Shown one piece after another: positions 12,513 to 14,757 of a stretch of 14,757 nt of DNA. Position numbers and translations under genes: made by a program. This DNA comes from an uncultured Collinsella sp. Its GTDB lineage: Bacteria > Actinomycetota > Coriobacteriia > Coriobacteriales > Coriobacteriaceae. Under the pieces are notes generated by a model. It made no database searches, had not been told where the DNA came from, and saw only the letters and a program-made list of their open reading frames with translations. The stretch's first letter is position 1; every line of letters begins with the position of its first letter. The DNA is taken from positions 1 through 14,757 of the forward strand of contig USKL01000012.1 in the NCBI GenBank assembly GCA_900555225.1, written 5' to 3'.

Positions 12513-13817
12513 ATGCAGACGATCTACCAGAAGATGGAAACCACCGAACTCGATGCCGCCATCGAGGTGCTCAAAGCCGAGGTCGCCGAGGTCAAGGCCA
12601 AGGGCCTGGCGCTCGATATGGCCCGCGGCAAGCCGTCGCCCTCCCAGGTGGACATCTCTCGACCCATGCTCGATATCCTCAATGCCGATGCCGATCTGCA
12701 CGACGGCAACGTCGATTGTTCCAACTACGGCTGCTTTGAGGGCATTCCCTCGGCACGCAAGCTGGCGGGGGAGTTCCTGGGCTGCCCCGCTGAGCAGACA
12801 CTCGTGCTGGGCTCGTCGAGCCTGCTGATCGAGCACGACATCGCCGGCATGTTCTGGCGCTGTGGCTCGTGCGGCAGCGAGCCCTGGGAGGCTTACGAGG
12901 CAGCGCACGACGGCAAGAAGGTCAAGTTCCTGTGCCCGGTTCCCGGCTACGATCGCCACTTTGGCATCACCGCCGACTTGGGCATCGAGAACGTTCCCGT
13001 CGCGATGACCGACAACGGCCCCGATATGGACGAAATCGAGCGCCTCGTTGCCGCCGACGATTCCATCAAGGGCATCTGGTGCGTGCCCAAGTATTCCAAC
13101 CCCACGGGCATCACCTTTAGCGAGGACACCGTGCGTCGCCTGGTCGAGATGCCCACGGCCGCGCCCGATTTCCGCATCTTCTGGGACAACGCCTACTGCG
13201 TGCACGACCTGTACGACGAGACCGACGAGCTCGCCAATATCTTCGATCTTGCCCGCGCGGCGGGCACCGAGGACCGCGTGGTGGCCTTTGCCTCGACGTC
13301 CAAGATCACCTTCCCGGGCGCCGGTATCGGCTTTATCGGTGCGAGCCCCGCGGTCATCGCCGAGTTCTCCAAGCGCCTGAAGGCCGGCCTCATCAGTGCT
13401 GATAAGCTCAACCAACTGCGCCACGTGCGCTTCCTTCCCACCATCGAGGCGGTCAAGGAGCACATGAAAAAGCATGCCGAGTTTTTGCGCCCGCGCTTTG
13501 AGGCCGTTGAGCGCAAGCTCACCGAGGGCCTGGGCGATACGGGTTGCGCCACCTGGACGCATCCCCGCGGCGGCTACTTTGTAAGCTTCGATGGTCCCGA
13601 GGGCTCGGCCCGGAAGGTTGCTGCGCTTTGCGCCGACCTGGGCGTCAAGCTCACGCCGGCCGGTGCCACCTGGCCCTATGGCAAGGACCCGCGCGATACC
13701 AACATCCGCATCGCGCCGAGCTATCCCACGGTCGAGGACCTGGAGGCCGCGCTCGATGTGCTGGTGCTGGCCGTTAAGCTTGTCGCTGCCGAGCTCGCGC
13801 GTGCCGAGCGCGCCTAA
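12513..13817 (+). CDS. Class Ic aspartate aminotransferase-like PLP enzyme
   Basis: This 434-residue fold-type I PLP enzyme matches the actinobacterial class Ic aminotransferases, whose characterised members convert aspartate and 2-oxoglutarate to oxaloacetate and glutamate. Visible features are ARGKPS (37-42), YGCFEG (72-77), Asn196 in YSNPTG, Asp225 and Tyr228 in FWDNAYCVHDL (cofactor contacts), Lys264 in STSKITFPGAG as the Schiff-base lysine, and NIRIAPSYP near the end with the carboxylate-binding arginine. No wHTH domain is present, so it is not a MocR regulator. ATG 12513 has AAAGG eight bases upstream; ATG 12534 is a weaker alternative. It would supply aspartate for amino acid and nucleotide synthesis. 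The STAS gene starts 51 bases downstream with no terminator between, so the two may be co-transcribed. Confidence 0.85.
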   Translation: MQTIYQKMETTELDAAIEVLKAEVAEVKAKGLALDMARGKPSPSQVDISRPMLDILNADADLHDGNVDCSNYGCFEGIPSARKLAGEFLGCPAEQTLVLGSSSLLIEHDIAGMFWRCGSCGSEPWEAYEAAHDGKKVKFLCPVPGYDRHFGITADLGIENVPVAMTDNGPDMDEIERLVAADDSIKGIWCVPKYSNPTGITFSEDTVRRLVEMPTAAPDFRIFWDNAYCVHDLYDETDELANIFDLARAAGTEDRVVAFASTSKITFPGAGIGFIGASPAVIAEFSKRLKAGLISADKLNQLRHVRFLPTIEAVKEHMKKHAEFLRPRFEAVERKLTEGLGDTGCATWTHPRGGYFVSFDGPEGSARKVAALCADLGVKLTPAGATWPYGKDPRDTNIRIAPSYPTVEDLEAALDVLVLAVKLVAAELARAERA

Positions 13818-13868
13818 CGCGCGGCTTCCCGTACTATCCGCACCTTCGATACGTAAAGGAGCATATAC

Positions 13869-14183
13869 ATGGATTTGGGTATTTCCACCAACCCCACGCC
13901 AGAGCTCTACACCATTAAGGTAACCGGCGAGATCGATATCTCTAACGCCGATAGCCTGCGCAATGCCATCGACCTGGCGCTCGAGCAGCCCACTGAGTCC
14001 GTTGAGCTCGATTTTGCCCAGGTGAGCTACATCGATTCAACGGGCATTGGCGTGCTCGTGGGCGCCGCACACCACGCGGTCGACCACGGCAAGCGCTTTA
14101 GCTGCACCAATGTGCAGCCCCCGGTGATGCGCGTGGTTCAGCTGTTGGGTGTCGACCAGGAGATTTCGATCACCGCTGCATAA
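13869..14183 (+). CDS. STAS-domain anti-sigma factor antagonist (SpoIIAA/RsbV-like)
   Basis: This is a 104-residue single STAS domain. Proteins of this type bind an anti-sigma kinase, are phosphorylated on one serine, and release a sigma factor or other partner when dephosphorylated. The strand ELYTIKVTGEIDISNADSL (12-30) and the loop SYIDSTGIGVLVGA (53-66) are typical, with Ser57 as the expected phosphorylation site. ATG 13869 follows AAAGGAG at 13855-13861. No RsbW-like kinase, phosphatase or sigma gene lies nearby in this window, so the partners must be elsewhere. Its short distance from the aminotransferase gene suggests co-transcription rather than a shared function. Confidence 0.85.
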   Translation: MDLGISTNPTPELYTIKVTGEIDISNADSLRNAIDLALEQPTESVELDFAQVSYIDSTGIGVLVGAAHHAVDHGKRFSCTNVQPPVMRVVQLLGVDQEISITAA

Positions 14184-14227
14184 TCTTTGCCCCCAAAAGG
14201 GCATGCCGTTTGGCATATGTTTGTGAT

Positions 14228-14255
14228 GCGCTCGGACGTTTTGGCGTCCGGGCGC
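14228..14255 (+). other. Hairpin upstream of the Tat gene
   Basis: GCGCTCGGACG (14228-14238) pairs with CGTCCGGGCGC (14245-14255), with one G.T pair and the loop TTTTGG. TATACT begins at the next base (14256-14261) and may be the -10 of the Tat gene, so the hairpin would sit in the promoter's upstream half. A smaller ATGCC/GGCAT hairpin lies at 14204-14217, after the STAS gene. Neither is followed by a T-run. Confidence 0.5.
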
Positions 14256-14336
14256 TATACTTGACCGAATGAATAGACGAGTTCCGGCCGAATGGCGCGG
14301 TGCGGGCTCGACTCACATCGAGCCTTGGAGGTATGT

Positions 14337-14757
14337 GTGTTTGGTATTGGAGAGGGTGAGCTCGCGATCATCGTGGTCTTCGGCTTTTTGCTGTTTGGCC
14401 CGGATAAGCTCCCGCAGATGGGCCGCACGATCGGCCGTGCCATCCGTCAGTTCCGCGAGACGCAGGAAAAGATGACGGCCGTTGTTCAGTCCGAGATTAT
14501 CGATCCGGTGAGCGAGGCCGCTTCGGCCCCGGTCAAGCCCAAGAAGGCTGCTGCGACCGACGACGATTCCGATGCGGACGAGGATGCCGCCGAGACGGCA
14601 GCGCCCGCCAAGAAGGAGACCTTTGCCGAGCGTCGCGCCCGTCTTGCTGCCGAGAAGGCCGCGAGCGAGGCTGCCGCCGAGGGCGAGGGTGCTGCTGAGG
14701 AGTCCGAGGCCGAGGGTGCCGAGCCTGCCGCTGCCACCGTCGAGCCCGAATCTGCTG
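14337..14757 (+). CDS. tatA: Twin-arginine translocase TatA/TatB family subunit (3' end cut)
   Basis: The gene runs off the right edge; 140 codons are visible. It begins MFGIGEGELAIIVVFGFLLF, a short N-terminal membrane helix (about residues 4-20). FGPDKLPQMGRTIGRAIRQF follows, the hinge and amphipathic helix of TatA/TatB proteins, which form the pore or docking part for folded twin-arginine substrates. FGIG and GPxxLP lean towards TatB, while the FG before the hinge also fits TatA, so the subtype is open. The rest is a long Ala/Glu/Lys-rich tail with low sequence complexity. The start is GTG 14337, with GGAGG at 14327-14331 and five bases between; the ATG at 14333 is out of frame. A tatC gene would be expected further right but is not in view. 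Confidence 0.85.
   Translation, partial: MFGIGEGELAIIVVFGFLLFGPDKLPQMGRTIGRAIRQFRETQEKMTAVVQSEIIDPVSEAASAPVKPKKAAATDDDSDADEDAAETAAPAKKETFAERRARLAAEKAASEAAAEGEGAAEESEAEGAEPAAATVEPESA

Noticed and set aside
12471..13562. A 363-codon minus-strand open frame opposite the aminotransferase
   Set aside because: It is antisense to a gene with intact PLP-enzyme motifs; composition is typical of a shadow frame.

Overview
The window looks like chromosome from a high-G+C gut actinobacterium of the class Coriobacteriia, most likely Collinsella or a close relative. The grounds are GAG/CTC/GCC-rich codon use, strong AGGAGG-type ribosome binding sites, carbohydrate-PTS content, and intergenic hairpins containing a 'CTGCCAAAACAAACCTGTCCC'-like word. 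This placement is inference; there is no rRNA or other phylogenetic marker.

Layout. (1) 1-1950: a self-contained, A+T-richer two-gene cassette with its own promoter and terminator, resembling a type IV (AbiE-like) toxin-antitoxin pair: a winged-helix regulator followed by a nucleotidyltransferase. (2) 1974-2104: a long inverted repeat after manA. (3) 2122-9017: a carbohydrate locus. On the minus strand are a GntR/HutC repressor and manA. On the plus strand are a GH1 6-phospho-beta-glycosidase, the lactose/cellobiose-family PTS EIIC, EIIB and EIIA, and then, as a separate unit, a ROK sugar kinase. (4) 9186-10109: a Mn-dependent family II inorganic pyrophosphatase, ppaC. (5) 10171-11735: a structured leader with a terminator-like hairpin, then the Na+/H+ antiporter nhaA. 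(6) 11829-12110: two terminator hairpins around an A+T-rich structured stretch with no gene. (7) 12109-12363: a small unknown gene on the minus strand. (8) 12513-14757: a class Ic aspartate aminotransferase, an orphan STAS-domain anti-anti-sigma protein, and a TatA/TatB-family gene cut by the window end.

How the genes work together. The carbohydrate locus has the protein set of the Bacillus subtilis glucomannan operon gmuBACDREF (EIIB, EIIA, EIIC, GH1 phospho-beta-glucosidase, GntR repressor, ROK kinase, mannose-6-phosphate isomerase) and lacks only the secreted mannanase. The simplest reading is that beta-linked gluco-/manno-disaccharides are imported and phosphorylated by the PTS and cleaved by the GH1 enzyme. 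ManA would send mannose-6-phosphate to fructose-6-phosphate, the ROK kinase would phosphorylate the released free hexose, and the GntR protein would repress the set.

Several intergenic hairpins carry G.U-compatible changes that keep pairing in only one strand's RNA. This suggests they act as RNA structures rather than as DNA palindromes.
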